Source of the DNA: Planctomycetaceae bacterium
GTDB taxonomy: Bacteria > Planctomycetota > Planctomycetia > Pirellulales > Pirellulaceae
Reading direction: 5' to 3'
DNA length: 8,730 nt
NCBI GenBank assembly: GCA_003506095.1
Contig: DNWZ01000520.1
Span: 1,104 to 9,833, forward strand
The notes below the pieces were generated by a model. The model ran no database searches and was not told the DNA's origin. It worked only from the letters and a program-made list of their open reading frames with translations. A program made the translations under genes and the position numbers. This document shows, piece by piece, positions 1 to 6,956 of the stretch; within the stretch, counting starts at the first letter, position 1, and every line of letters begins with the position of its first letter.

Positions 1-1
1 G

Positions 2-811
2 CAAGTTTCGCCATTGCCCGTAGCGCAAATGCGGCAGCCGACACTCAGTCCTCCCGAACCTGGTTTTCCAGCAAAACCTCAGAAAATCGAACCACCCAGT
101 TTATTTGTCAACTCAATCGGCATGCGATTGAGCTTGATCCCAGCAGGAACGTTTATGATGGGGTCGCCGGTTTCGGAAGCGAATCGAAGCAATGATGAAT
201 GCCAGCACCGAGTCACGCTGACGAAATCATTCTATTTGGGCACTACTCAAGTGACGCAGGGACAATGGGAATCGGTGATGGGAACGACACCGTGGAAGGA
301 TCAGGATCGCGTAAAGGAGGGTGCCAACCATGCCGCAACCTACATCAGTTGGGATGATGCGGTGGAGTTTTGCAAGCGGCTGAGTGCCAGGGAAAGCAAG
401 GCGTATCGTTTGCCGACAGAGGCCGAGTGGGAATACGCCTGTCGCGGCGGGACCTCGACTGCGTACAGTTTCGGGGACGACGCAACTCAGTTGAGCGACT
501 ACGGATGGTTTGATAAGAATGCGTCTTTGATTGGAGAATGTTATGCTCATGCGGTTGGGCTGAAGCATTCGAACGGCTTTGGATTGTATGACATGCACGG
601 CAATGTTTGTGAGTGGTGCTCGGACTGGTATGGCGATTATCAGACGGGAAGTTCGACGAATCCGCAGGGTACTGATTCAGGCTCGATCCGCGTGCTTCGT
701 GGTGGCGGTTGGTATTACTTCGCCAGGTACTGCCGGTCGGCGAGTCGTCTCAGCATGACGCCGGTCTCCCGGTTCTACTCACTGGGTTTCCGTGTTGCCG
801 TAGGCTTTTAA
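2..811 (+). CDS. FGE-sulfatase/C-type-lectin-fold DGR target protein, 3' part (5' end outside window)
   Basis: This is the C-terminal 269 residues of a protein that enters from upstream. The frame is open from base 2, and the first residues (QVSPLPVAQMRQP) match the linker of the kinase fusion at 5120-6871 almost exactly. An N-terminal Ser/Thr kinase probably lies upstream, so the TTG at 14 is unlikely to be the true start. Visible signatures of the SUMF1/FGE-sulfatase family are FVNSIGMRLSLIPAGTFMMG, YRLPTEAEWEYACRGG, YDMHGNVCEWCSDWYG and RVLRGGGW. The last ~40 residues form variable region VR1 (YYFARYCRSASR...), which ends GFRVAVGF-stop. The position equivalent to the first copper-binding cysteine of true formylglycine-generating enzymes is not cysteine, so a ligand-binding role is more likely than catalysis. 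The domain call is sound; the missing kinase half is inferred from the paralogue. Confidence 0.88.
   Translation, partial: QVSPLPVAQMRQPTLSPPEPGFPAKPQKIEPPSLFVNSIGMRLSLIPAGTFMMGSPVSEANRSNDECQHRVTLTKSFYLGTTQVTQGQWESVMGTTPWKDQDRVKEGANHAATYISWDDAVEFCKRLSARESKAYRLPTEAEWEYACRGGTSTAYSFGDDATQLSDYGWFDKNASLIGECYAHAVGLKHSNGFGLYDMHGNVCEWCSDWYGDYQTGSSTNPQGTDSGSIRVLRGGGWYYFARYCRSASRLSMTPVSRFYSLGFRVAVGF
689..808 (+). repeat. DGR variable region VR1
   Basis: This segment aligns without gaps to the template repeat at 7164-7284 (offset 6475). Template AAC codons become tat, tac, ttc, tac, tcc, ttc and tac, while frame codons (GGTGGCGG.TGG, TCGGCG, CCG) stay conserved. Unlike VR2 and VR5 it also carries several synonymous third-position changes (gcg to gcc, tgt to tgc, cgt to cgg). 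That suggests an older homing event, or a template that has since changed. The aromatic residues (Y, Y, F, Y, F, Y) at the variable sites are typical of DGR-diversified binding surfaces. Confidence 0.8.
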
Positions 812-980
812 GGGCTAATCTCAGGCGGGCGCACGGAATCGCATCGGACATGCAGTTGCTCAGCGGGCTGCGCAATGAAAAACCGTAAGACGATGAACAA
901 TGGTTAGCATCCGCTCGAGATTTCGATGACGATGTCATGTGTTTCAAATATCATAGACGTATCCACCCGTCAGGTTATTT
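812..980. other. Intergenic region between first target fragment and first complete kinase fusion
   Basis: 169 bases with no supportable gene. It lacks the post-VR blocks A and B that follow VR2 and VR5. A small perfect inverted repeat, ATGAC / GTCAT around GAT, lies in the second half near 925-940. No promoter or ribosome binding site stands out before the ATG at 981. Confidence 0.35.
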
Positions 981-2786
981 ATGACGACGAATGATCCGCG
1001 AAATACCCTTTCTGGTCTTGTAACAGGCTCTCTGGGAGAACTGTCTCCGGGGCGCATGCTTGGAGGCAACTACGAGTTGATCGAACCGATCGGTCGTGGT
1101 GGGATGGGGCAGGTCTGGAAGGCTCAAGACCAGGCCGGCCAACGGATCGTTGCGATTAAGTTGCTCCCGCCGGAATTGCGCAATCACGAGGACGCGATCC
1201 AGCAGGTGCGAGAATCGTTTCAAAAGGTGCACGCATTAACTCACCAACACATCGGCAAGAGCCTGGCGATGCTAAGCGACGCCAGCTTTGGTCCGTTCAT
1301 CGTGATGGACCTTGTGCCGGGAATCCCGCTATCTCGATACGCAAAGCAATACCGACAGCGCGAAGGCGAGATTCCCGTTTCTCATGTGGTTGAGCTGCTC
1401 CGGCCAGTTGCTCAAGCACTCGACTACGCGCACGTTCGTGGAGTGCTGCACCGCGATGTCAAACCTGAAAATATTTTGGTTCAGTCGGAGCCGCATTTTG
1501 AGGTCACACTGATCGACTTTGGATTAGCCGCCACAATCCGCAGCACGATGACACGCTTCACGCAGGCATCTACTGACACGCGTGGAACGCGTCCTTACAT
1601 GTCACCCGAGCAACTGCGTGGTAACAGTCGGCTATGGGACGGTCGTACCGACCAATATTCACTCGCAGTTGTCGCCCACGAATTGCTAGGCGGTTATTTA
1701 CCTTTTGAAACCGAAGACGACTTTGCGCTGATGTATTCAGTGTTGAACGAACCAGTTGTGCCTATTGAAACAATTCCTGATGCGGTCAATCAAGCGTTGC
1801 TCAAAGGACTGGGGAAAGAGCGAACGGAGCGTTACGAAAACTGCACGAATTTTATCAATTCGCTTGCTGCTAGTAACACTGCGGTTAGCAGTGTTTCAGT
1901 AACAGAGCCAGCCGCACCAAAACCCAGTATTCAGAATCATGTAGTTGCTCACTCATTAAATCTTGCCAATAAATCCGTAAGCGATTCGCCAGCGAAATCG
2001 TTCGTCAACTCAATCGGCATGAAACTAGTGCTAATTCCAGCGGGCACGTTTTTGATGGGTTCTCCGGAATCAGAGGCTGATCATTATGATAACGAAACTC
2101 AACACCACGTGACTTTGACAAAGAATTTTTACCTTGGCACCACCGTTGTGACACAGGGCGAATATGAACGGGTGATGGGTACGAATCCAAGTTATTTTTC
2201 CGCTGGTGGTGGAGGTCGCGATAAAATCACGGGCATGGACACGAGTCGTTTTCCGGTTGAGCAGGTATCTTGGGACGAAGCAGTTGAGTACTGTCGACGT
2301 TTATCTGCGTTGCCTGCGGAGCGCGCAGCGGGTCGTGTTTATCGTTTACCAACGGAAGCGGAGTGGGAATACGCATGTCGTGCGGGTACACCGACACCGT
2401 TTCATTTCGGATCACTACTGACTAGCCAGCAGGCCAATTTTGACGGCAACTATCCTTACGGTACCAAGAAAAAAGGGCGGTACTTAAAACGAACATCGGC
2501 AGTGAGTTCATATGAGTGCAATGGTTACGGCTTGTTTGATACGCATGGTAATGTTTTGGAGTGGTGTTCGGACTGGTATGGTGCTTACACTGCTTCGGCG
2601 CTAGTGGATCCGCTGGGCGCTGCGACGGGCTCGTACCGCGTGTGTCGCGGTGGCGGCTGGTTCATCGGCGCGAGGCGCTCTCGTTCGGCGGATCGGGACT
2701 GGAATGCACCGGGCCACCGGATCAACATCCTTGGGTTCCGCGTGGCCTTGAGTTCGGTGGTCGAGCGGTCGAGCGCAGGTCCGTAG
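981..2786 (+). CDS. Ser/Thr protein kinase fused to a diversified FGE/CLec-fold domain (DGR target)
   Basis: A 601-residue two-domain signalling protein. Kinase, residues ~31-295: glycine loop GRGGMGQVW (38-46), VAIK lysine 60, HRDVKPEN (H157, D159, K161, N164), DFG (179-181), SPE (208-210) and DGRTDQYSLAVVAHELLGG. All catalytic residues are present, so it should be an active RD-type Hanks kinase of the PknB group. Linker, ~296-338, is polar with no membrane helix. FGE domain, ~340-592: KSFVNSIGMKLVLIPAGTF, YRLPTEAEWEYACRAGT and DTHGNVLEWCSDWYG. VR2 occupies residues 553-592. Its FGE scaffold is closer to the ordinary family form than those of its neighbours, with an extra segment around residues 404-430 and a TSAVSSYECNGYGLFD stretch. 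The ATG at 981 is supported by alignment with the paralogue MTTNDPRNTLSGLVTGSLGE; there is no clear Shine-Dalgarno. The substrate is unknown. Confidence 0.93.
   Translation: MTTNDPRNTLSGLVTGSLGELSPGRMLGGNYELIEPIGRGGMGQVWKAQDQAGQRIVAIKLLPPELRNHEDAIQQVRESFQKVHALTHQHIGKSLAMLSDASFGPFIVMDLVPGIPLSRYAKQYRQREGEIPVSHVVELLRPVAQALDYAHVRGVLHRDVKPENILVQSEPHFEVTLIDFGLAATIRSTMTRFTQASTDTRGTRPYMSPEQLRGNSRLWDGRTDQYSLAVVAHELLGGYLPFETEDDFALMYSVLNEPVVPIETIPDAVNQALLKGLGKERTERYENCTNFINSLAASNTAVSSVSVTEPAAPKPSIQNHVVAHSLNLANKSVSDSPAKSFVNSIGMKLVLIPAGTFLMGSPESEADHYDNETQHHVTLTKNFYLGTTVVTQGEYERVMGTNPSYFSAGGGGRDKITGMDTSRFPVEQVSWDEAVEYCRRLSALPAERAAGRVYRLPTEAEWEYACRAGTPTPFHFGSLLTSQQANFDGNYPYGTKKKGRYLKRTSAVSSYECNGYGLFDTHGNVLEWCSDWYGAYTASALVDPLGAATGSYRVCRGGGWFIGARRSRSADRDWNAPGHRINILGFRVALSSVVERSSAGP
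2637..2757 (+). repeat. DGR variable region VR2
   Basis: Ungapped match to the template repeat at offset 4527. By hand count 18 of 29 template adenines differ, against about 8-10 of the other positions. AAC codons turn into ttc, atc, ggc, cgc, cac and atc with the third-position C kept each time, as expected of adenine-directed errors during reverse transcription. Its downstream flank (block A, block B, hairpins) resembles that of VR5. This is one of the two best candidates for a recently retargeted VR. Confidence 0.92.
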
Positions 2787-2823
2787 GGAGTGAAGCGAAG
2801 CCGCGACCGCAGGTACCGCTGCG
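2771..2823 (+). repeat. Conserved post-VR block A, copy 1
   Basis: 53 bases starting 14 bp after VR2, matching 6871-6923 at 50 of 53 positions. The stop codon of the 981-2786 gene lies inside this copy, whereas in the second copy a TAG occurs just before it. Conservation is therefore not explained by protein coding. A 7-bp inverted repeat (GCGGTCG 2765-2771 with CGACCGC 2804-2810) brackets most of this copy. Position suggests a DGR target-recognition element or part of the duplicated unit. Confidence 0.75.
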
Positions 2824-2859
2824 TTGGCTATGGCGGGAAATAAATTGGATGTAGCAACG

Positions 2860-2891
2860 TAGACGGCGCAGTCCGTCATGGGGTTTGGGGC
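2860..2891 (+). repeat. Conserved post-VR block B with hairpin, copy 1
   Basis: 32 bases matching 6957-6988 at 29 positions. It contains a stem GACGG (2862-2866) / CCGTC (2873-2877) with one extra mismatched pair inside and a GCAG loop. In the second copy the same stem is a perfect 6 bp. DGR target genes in other systems carry a short hairpin or cruciform downstream of the VR that promotes homing; this is a candidate by position and shape only. Confidence 0.6.
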
Positions 2892-2910
2892 GAAGCCGCA
2901 ATGAAATTGT

Positions 2911-3142
2911 TCTGTACGACATGCACGGCAATGTTTTTGAGTGGTACTCGGATTGGTATGGTGATTATCCGACGGGCAGTGTGACGGATCCTCAGGGTGC
3001 TACGAACGGCTCGGAAAGGGTTAACCGTGGTGGTAGTTGGGCGGGCGGTAAAGCAACTTGCCGGGCGGCGTCCCGCTACTCTAACGACGCGACGTACCGC
3101 TCAAGCAGTGGGCTGCGTTTGACCCTGAGTCCGTTCAGCTAG
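2911..3142 (+). pseudogene. Orphan 3' cassette of an FGE/CLec DGR target (contains VR3)
   Basis: The reading frame begins abruptly at the conserved LYDMHGNVFEWYSDWYG block and runs through GSERVNRGGSW to a VR-like end (SGLRLTLSPFS-stop). It lacks the kinase and the front of the FGE domain. The only in-frame start nearby is a TTG at 2885 in unrelated sequence, so an independent gene is unlikely. It is either a truncated relic of a target gene or a silent spare 3' cassette. Identity to the other targets at the join (GACATGCACGGCAATGTTT) would allow recombination there. Confidence 0.75.
3017..3137 (+). repeat. DGR variable region-like segment VR3 (diverged)
   Basis: Corresponds to the VR of the orphan cassette: RVNRGGSW followed by AGGKATCRAASRYSNDATYRSSSGLR. 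It is one codon shorter than the template near the end, and many template non-adenine positions differ too (GFRVALS becomes GLRLTLS). It is homologous to a VR but is unlikely to have been rewritten recently from the template at 7159-7284. Confidence 0.6.
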
Positions 3143-3278
3143 TCAGCGGAGCGGCCAGTGCAACACGATTGCCCAAAACATTATCAGGACAATTAAAGTA
3201 CGAGGCAACTTGGGTCTATGGCCGCTTTAAAACGCATGCCGCGTATTAAAAGAATAAAAATCAAGAGCGAGATTAACC
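3143..3278. other. Intergenic leader before the second complete kinase fusion
   Basis: 136 bases without a gene. The last ~50 become AT-rich (AAAAGAATAAAAATCAAG), unlike the GC-richer coding DNA. A weak purine stretch, AGAGCGAG, ends 7 bases before the ATG at 3279 and may serve as a ribosome binding site. No convincing promoter or terminator can be named. Confidence 0.4.
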
Positions 3279-4979
3279 ATGACAACAAACGATCCCCGAA
3301 ATACGCTCTCTGGACTCGTGACCGGAAGCCTTGGCGAACTGTCTCCCGGTCGGTTGCTTGGCGGAAACTACCAGTTGGTTGAACCGATCGGCCGTGGCGG
3401 GATGGGTCAAGTTTGGAAGGCCCAAGACCAGGCTGGCCAACGGGCCGTTGCGATCAAGTTGCTTCCGCCGGAATTGCGTAATCATGAAGATGCGATCCAG
3501 CAGGTGCGAGAATCGTTTCAAAAGGTTCATGCATTGACGCACCAGCACATCGGCAAGAGCTTGGCGATGCTAAGTGATGCCGACTACGGCCCGTTTGTCG
3601 TGATGGACCTGGTTCTCGGCATCCCGCTTTCCCGCTACGCGAGACAGTATCGCCAGCGCAGCGACCAGATCCCACTGAAGCATGTCGTTGATTTGCTCAG
3701 GCCAGTTGCCCAAGCATTGGACTACGCCCACGTTCGTGGTGTGCTGCATCGCGACGTGAAGCCGGAAAATATCCTTGTTCAGACCGACCCGTATTTTGAG
3801 GTCACCCTGATCGACTTCGGTCTAGCAGCCACAATCCGCAGTACGATGACACGCTTTACTCAAGCTTCCGCCGATACACGCGGTACGCGTCCTTACATGT
3901 CACCGGAGCAATTGCGTGGTAACAGTCGTCAATGGGACGGCCGCACCGACCAGTACTCGCTCGCGGTTGTCGCGTACGAGTTGCTAGGCGGCTATCTGCC
4001 TTTTGAAACAGAAGACGATTTTGCGATGATGTATGTAGTGCTCAATGAACCGGTCGCGCCGATCGAAACCTGCCCGGAGGCGGTTAATCAGGTACTGTCA
4101 AAAGGATTGGCGAAAGAGCGAACGGAGCGTTACGAAAACTGCATATCATTTATTGATTCGATCGCAGCAGCTAACACAACAGTTGTGCGTGTTTCATTTA
4201 TAAAACCTGATTCGCCACCACATTTAGCGAAATCTTTTGTTAACTCAATCGGTATGGAACTAGTGCTAATCCCAGCGGGTACGTTCCTGATGGGCTCACC
4301 AAGTGATGAAGAAGGGCGTCAGAATGACGAAGTTCAGCATAGCGTAAATATACCTCAATCTTATTACCTTTCCAATACACAGGTAACGCAGGGGCAGTGG
4401 AAATCGGTAATGAAGACTACACCGTGGAAGGGGCAAGATTACGTAAAGGAAGGTCGGAACTTTGCAGCAACTTACGTGAATTGGGATGACGCAGTAAGTT
4501 TTTGCCAAATTCTCAGTGCTAAGGAGAGCAAAACTTATCGATTGCCAGCGGAGGCAGAGTGGGAATACGCATGTCGCGGAGGAACTACTACCGCCTACAG
4601 TTTCGGCGGCAACGTAAAAGACGCGAGCCAATTTGGCTGGTGGCATGGGAATTGTGGTGCAGAACAGTATGCACATGAAGTTGGACTTAAACGAGCAAAT
4701 CCGTTTGGTTTACATGACATGCACGGCAATGTTTGGGAGTGGTGCTCCGACTGTTACGGTGATTACCCTACGATAAGCGTGATCCATACGGAGAATGTCG
4801 CCGGGGGCTCGGACCGAGTGATTCGTGGCGGCGGTTGGGGAGGAGGTGCGATATTTGGCCGCTCAGCGGAGCGCGGCATATGCGACCCGTCGGTTCGCGC
4901 CTGCAGCGTCGGCTTTCGACTGGCCCTGAGCCCATCTGGATTACCTGGAAGTCCCAATTGGGCGCGGGAGCGAAGTTAA
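3279..4979 (+). CDS. Ser/Thr protein kinase fused to an FGE/CLec-fold domain (DGR-type target paralogue)
   Basis: 566 residues. The kinase half is collinear with the 981-2786 protein: GRGGMGQVW 38-46, K60, HRD 157-159, K161, N164, DFG 179-181, SPE 208-210, so it should be catalytically intact. The linker is the shortest of the three (~296-316) and has no membrane helix. The FGE domain runs from KSFVNSIGMELVLIPAGTF to RLALSPSG, with TTPWKGQDYVKEG and AEAEWEYACRGG like the copies at 2-811 and 5120-6871. The C-terminal VR (VR4, from residue 513) is poorly related to the template: both positions matching the FGE copper-site cysteines are glycine, and many conserved codons are changed. A tail GSPNWARERS follows. 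This copy may respond to a fixed ligand or use a different template. The ATG at 3279 aligns with its paralogues. Confidence 0.93.
   Translation: MTTNDPRNTLSGLVTGSLGELSPGRLLGGNYQLVEPIGRGGMGQVWKAQDQAGQRAVAIKLLPPELRNHEDAIQQVRESFQKVHALTHQHIGKSLAMLSDADYGPFVVMDLVLGIPLSRYARQYRQRSDQIPLKHVVDLLRPVAQALDYAHVRGVLHRDVKPENILVQTDPYFEVTLIDFGLAATIRSTMTRFTQASADTRGTRPYMSPEQLRGNSRQWDGRTDQYSLAVVAYELLGGYLPFETEDDFAMMYVVLNEPVAPIETCPEAVNQVLSKGLAKERTERYENCISFIDSIAAANTTVVRVSFIKPDSPPHLAKSFVNSIGMELVLIPAGTFLMGSPSDEEGRQNDEVQHSVNIPQSYYLSNTQVTQGQWKSVMKTTPWKGQDYVKEGRNFAATYVNWDDAVSFCQILSAKESKTYRLPAEAEWEYACRGGTTTAYSFGGNVKDASQFGWWHGNCGAEQYAHEVGLKRANPFGLHDMHGNVWEWCSDCYGDYPTISVIHTENVAGGSDRVIRGGGWGGGAIFGRSAERGICDPSVRACSVGFRLALSPSGLPGSPNWARERS
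4815..4935 (+). repeat. DGR variable region-like segment VR4 (diverged)
   Basis: Same length and register as the template: RVIRGGGW, then GGGAIFGRSAERGICDPSVR, then GFRLALS. Template AAC codons are replaced by gga, gga, ggt, ttt, gtt, gcc, tgc and agc. Third positions and non-adenine codons have also changed, so adenine-specific retrohoming from the TR at 7159-7284 does not explain this copy. The post-VR blocks A and B found after VR2 and VR5 are not recognisable here. Confidence 0.65.
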
Positions 4980-4982
4980 GTG

Positions 4983-5012
4983 TTGGAGCAGCAAGTGCGG
5001 AACCATTATTAT
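4983..5012 (+). promoter_or_regulatory. Possible sigma-70-type promoter before the third kinase fusion
   Basis: TTGGAG (4983-4988) and TATTAT (5007-5012) are 18 bases apart in an AT-rich intergenic stretch. The match is modest and planctomycete promoters are poorly defined, so this is only a candidate. Confidence 0.2.
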
Positions 5013-5119
5013 ATATCTTTCCTAAGCAATAAAAAGACGAAGCTACAAGAACCTATTCCCAATCCAGCCAGCTGGTTGCACATATGAAACATGAGAGAAG
5101 AAGCCTTGCGAGTTCCTCG

Positions 5120-6871
5120 ATGAATAAAAATGATCCCCGAAATACGCTCTCTGGCCTCGTAACCGGTGCCCTCGGAGACTTGTCTCCCGGACGCATACTT
5201 GGCGACAACTATGAATTGACCGAACCGATCGGCCGAGGCGGCATGGGGCAAGTATGGAAGGCTCAGGATCGGGTTGGCCATCGAACCGTCGCAATCAAGT
5301 TGTTGCCACCGGAACTACGTAATCATGAGGATGCGATCCAGCAGGTGCGCGAATCGTTTCAAAAGGTTCACGCGTTAAATCACCAGCACATCGGCAAGAG
5401 CCTGGCGATGCTAAGCGACGCCAGCTTTGGGCCGTTCATCGTAATGGATCTTGTTCCGGGAATCCCGCTATCTCGCTACGCAAAGCAATACCGACAGCGC
5501 AAAGGCGAGATTCCCGTTTCGCATGTGGTCAAGTTTTTAAGTCCCGTTGCCCAAGCCTTGGATTATGCACACGCACGTTGCGTGCTACACCGCGATGTCA
5601 AGCCGGAGAATATTCTGGTTCAGATCAAGCCTTACTTCGAAGTTACCCTGATCGACTTTGGTCTTGCTGCGACGATCCGCAGCACAATGACGCGTTTCAC
5701 TCAAGCCTCTACCGATACGCGTGGAACGCGTCCTTACATGTCACCCGAGCAACTGCGTGGCAAAAGCCGGTTATGGGACGGCCGCACCGACCAATACTCA
5801 CTCGCGGTTGTCGCCTACGAATTGCTGGGTGGTTATCTGCCCTTTGAAACCGAAGACGACTTTGCGTTGATGTATGCGGTGCTTAATGAGCCAGTATCAT
5901 CGATTGAAACATGTTCGGATTTGGTCAATCAGGCATTACTCAAGGGGCTCGAAAAAGAGAAATCCAGCCGTTACGAGAATTGTATCATTTTGGTTGATGC
6001 TCTTGCATCTGCACGCGTATCAAAGGTGCCGACTTCAGTTGCCGCGCCGCAAGTTTCGCCATTGCCCGTACCGCAAATGCGCCAGCCGAACCCTAGTCTT
6101 CCCCGGCCTATTCATGCCGCAACACTTCAAGAAGTTAAAAAGCCCAATTCCTTTGTCAATTCAATCGGCATGCGACTGAACTTGATCCCAGCAGGAACAT
6201 TCATGATGGGTTCGCCAACTTCGGAAGCGAATAGAGAAGACGAGGAGACACAACATCGGGTAACGCTGACGAAACCATTCTATTTGGGCACTGCGCAGGT
6301 GACTCAAGGTCAATGGAAGTCGGTTATGCGAACGACACCTTGGAAGGGCCAAGATTACGTAAAGGAGGGTAGCAACCATGCCGCAACCCACGTGAGTTGG
6401 GATGATGCAGTGGAGTTTTGCAAGCGGCTGAGTGCCAAGGAAAGCAAGATGTATCGATTGCCGACGGAAGCGGAGTGGGAATACGCCTGTCGCGCTGGAA
6501 CGACGACGGCATATAGTTTTGGTGATGACGCAGCTCATTTGATCGAGTATGGATGGTTTGATATGAATACTTATGACATTGGAGAATTATACGCTCATGA
6601 GGCGGGGCTGAAGCGTGCGAACGGCTTTGGATTGCATGACATGCACGGCAATGTTTGGGAGTGGTGCTCGGACTGGTATGGCGATTATTCGACGGGTAAT
6701 GTGACGGACCCGCAGGGTGCTACAGAGGGCTCGTACCGTGTGCATCGCGGTGGCGGCTGGATCATCGACGCGAGGTTCTGTCGTTCGGCGAATCGGACCG
6801 GGTTTCTGCCGGTCGACCGTGACAGCTTCCGGGGGGTCCGCGTGGCCTTGAGTTCTGTAGTCGATCGGTAG
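5120..6871 (+). CDS. Ser/Thr protein kinase fused to a diversified FGE/CLec-fold domain (DGR target)
   Basis: 583 residues from the ATG at 5120. An in-frame ATG at 5084 would add 12 residues, but 5120 aligns with the start of both paralogues (MNKNDPRNTLSG against MTTNDPRNTLSG); neither has a good Shine-Dalgarno. The kinase (~31-295) has GRGGMGQVW, K60, HRDVKPEN 157-164, DFG 179-181 and SPE 208-210, all intact. The linker (~296-345) is proline-rich (PQVSPLPVPQMRQPNPSLPR) with no membrane helix, so the protein is probably cytoplasmic. The FGE domain contains FVNSIGMRLNLIPAGTFMMG, YRLPTEAEWEYACRAG and HDMHGNVWEWCSDWYGDY. VR5 begins at residue 540 and is followed by blocks A and B, hairpins and then the template repeat. 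This is the target nearest the template and a prime candidate for active diversification. Confidence 0.94.
   Translation: MNKNDPRNTLSGLVTGALGDLSPGRILGDNYELTEPIGRGGMGQVWKAQDRVGHRTVAIKLLPPELRNHEDAIQQVRESFQKVHALNHQHIGKSLAMLSDASFGPFIVMDLVPGIPLSRYAKQYRQRKGEIPVSHVVKFLSPVAQALDYAHARCVLHRDVKPENILVQIKPYFEVTLIDFGLAATIRSTMTRFTQASTDTRGTRPYMSPEQLRGKSRLWDGRTDQYSLAVVAYELLGGYLPFETEDDFALMYAVLNEPVSSIETCSDLVNQALLKGLEKEKSSRYENCIILVDALASARVSKVPTSVAAPQVSPLPVPQMRQPNPSLPRPIHAATLQEVKKPNSFVNSIGMRLNLIPAGTFMMGSPTSEANREDEETQHRVTLTKPFYLGTAQVTQGQWKSVMRTTPWKGQDYVKEGSNHAATHVSWDDAVEFCKRLSAKESKMYRLPTEAEWEYACRAGTTTAYSFGDDAAHLIEYGWFDMNTYDIGELYAHEAGLKRANGFGLHDMHGNVWEWCSDWYGDYSTGNVTDPQGATEGSYRVHRGGGWIIDARFCRSANRTGFLPVDRDSFRGVRVALSSVVDR
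6737..6857 (+). repeat. DGR variable region VR5
   Basis: Ungapped match to the template repeat at offset 427. By hand count 17 of 29 template adenines differ, against about 9 of the other positions. Four of those non-adenine changes are clustered at 6830-6836 (GTT.GGG.TTC becomes CGG.GGG.GTC). AAC codons become atc, atc, gac, ttc, gac, gac, agc and ttc, each keeping the final C. Identical blocks such as GGTGGCGGCTGG and TGTCGTTCGGCGAATCGG anchor the alignment. Confidence 0.93.
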
Positions 6872-6923
6872 AGCGCAGGTCCGTAGGGAGCGAAGCGAAG
6901 CCGCGACCGGAGGTACCGCAGCG
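6871..6923 (+). repeat. Conserved post-VR block A, copy 2
   Basis: 53 bases matching 2771-2823 at 50 positions, 14 bases after VR5. Here it is essentially all downstream of the stop codon at 6869-6871, so the conservation is at DNA or RNA level rather than protein level. Confidence 0.75.
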
Positions 6924-6956
6924 GGAGGCAGAATGACTACGCTCTCAGGCCGAAAA

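Noticed and set aside
227..598. Long antisense open frames here and opposite the other FGE and kinase regions (for example 3273-3548, 4296-4676, 6161-6538)
   Set aside because: They recur at the same positions opposite each paralogue, as expected for shadows of conserved coding sequence, and show no recognisable domain.
2885..3142. Independent small gene from TTG at 2885
   Set aside because: The first residues derive from the post-VR repeat and only the part from about 2911 is homologous to target proteins. A truncated cassette is the simpler reading.
5084..5119. Upstream ATG giving a 12-residue N-terminal extension of the third kinase fusion
   Set aside because: The extension has no counterpart in the two paralogues, whose starts align with the ATG at 5120. 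It is still possible and is mentioned in the gene entry.
981..6871. Active sulfatase-activating enzymes (FGE/SUMF1 function)
   Set aside because: The family fold is clear, but copper-site cysteines are missing or variable and no sulfatase gene is in the window, so catalysis is not supported.
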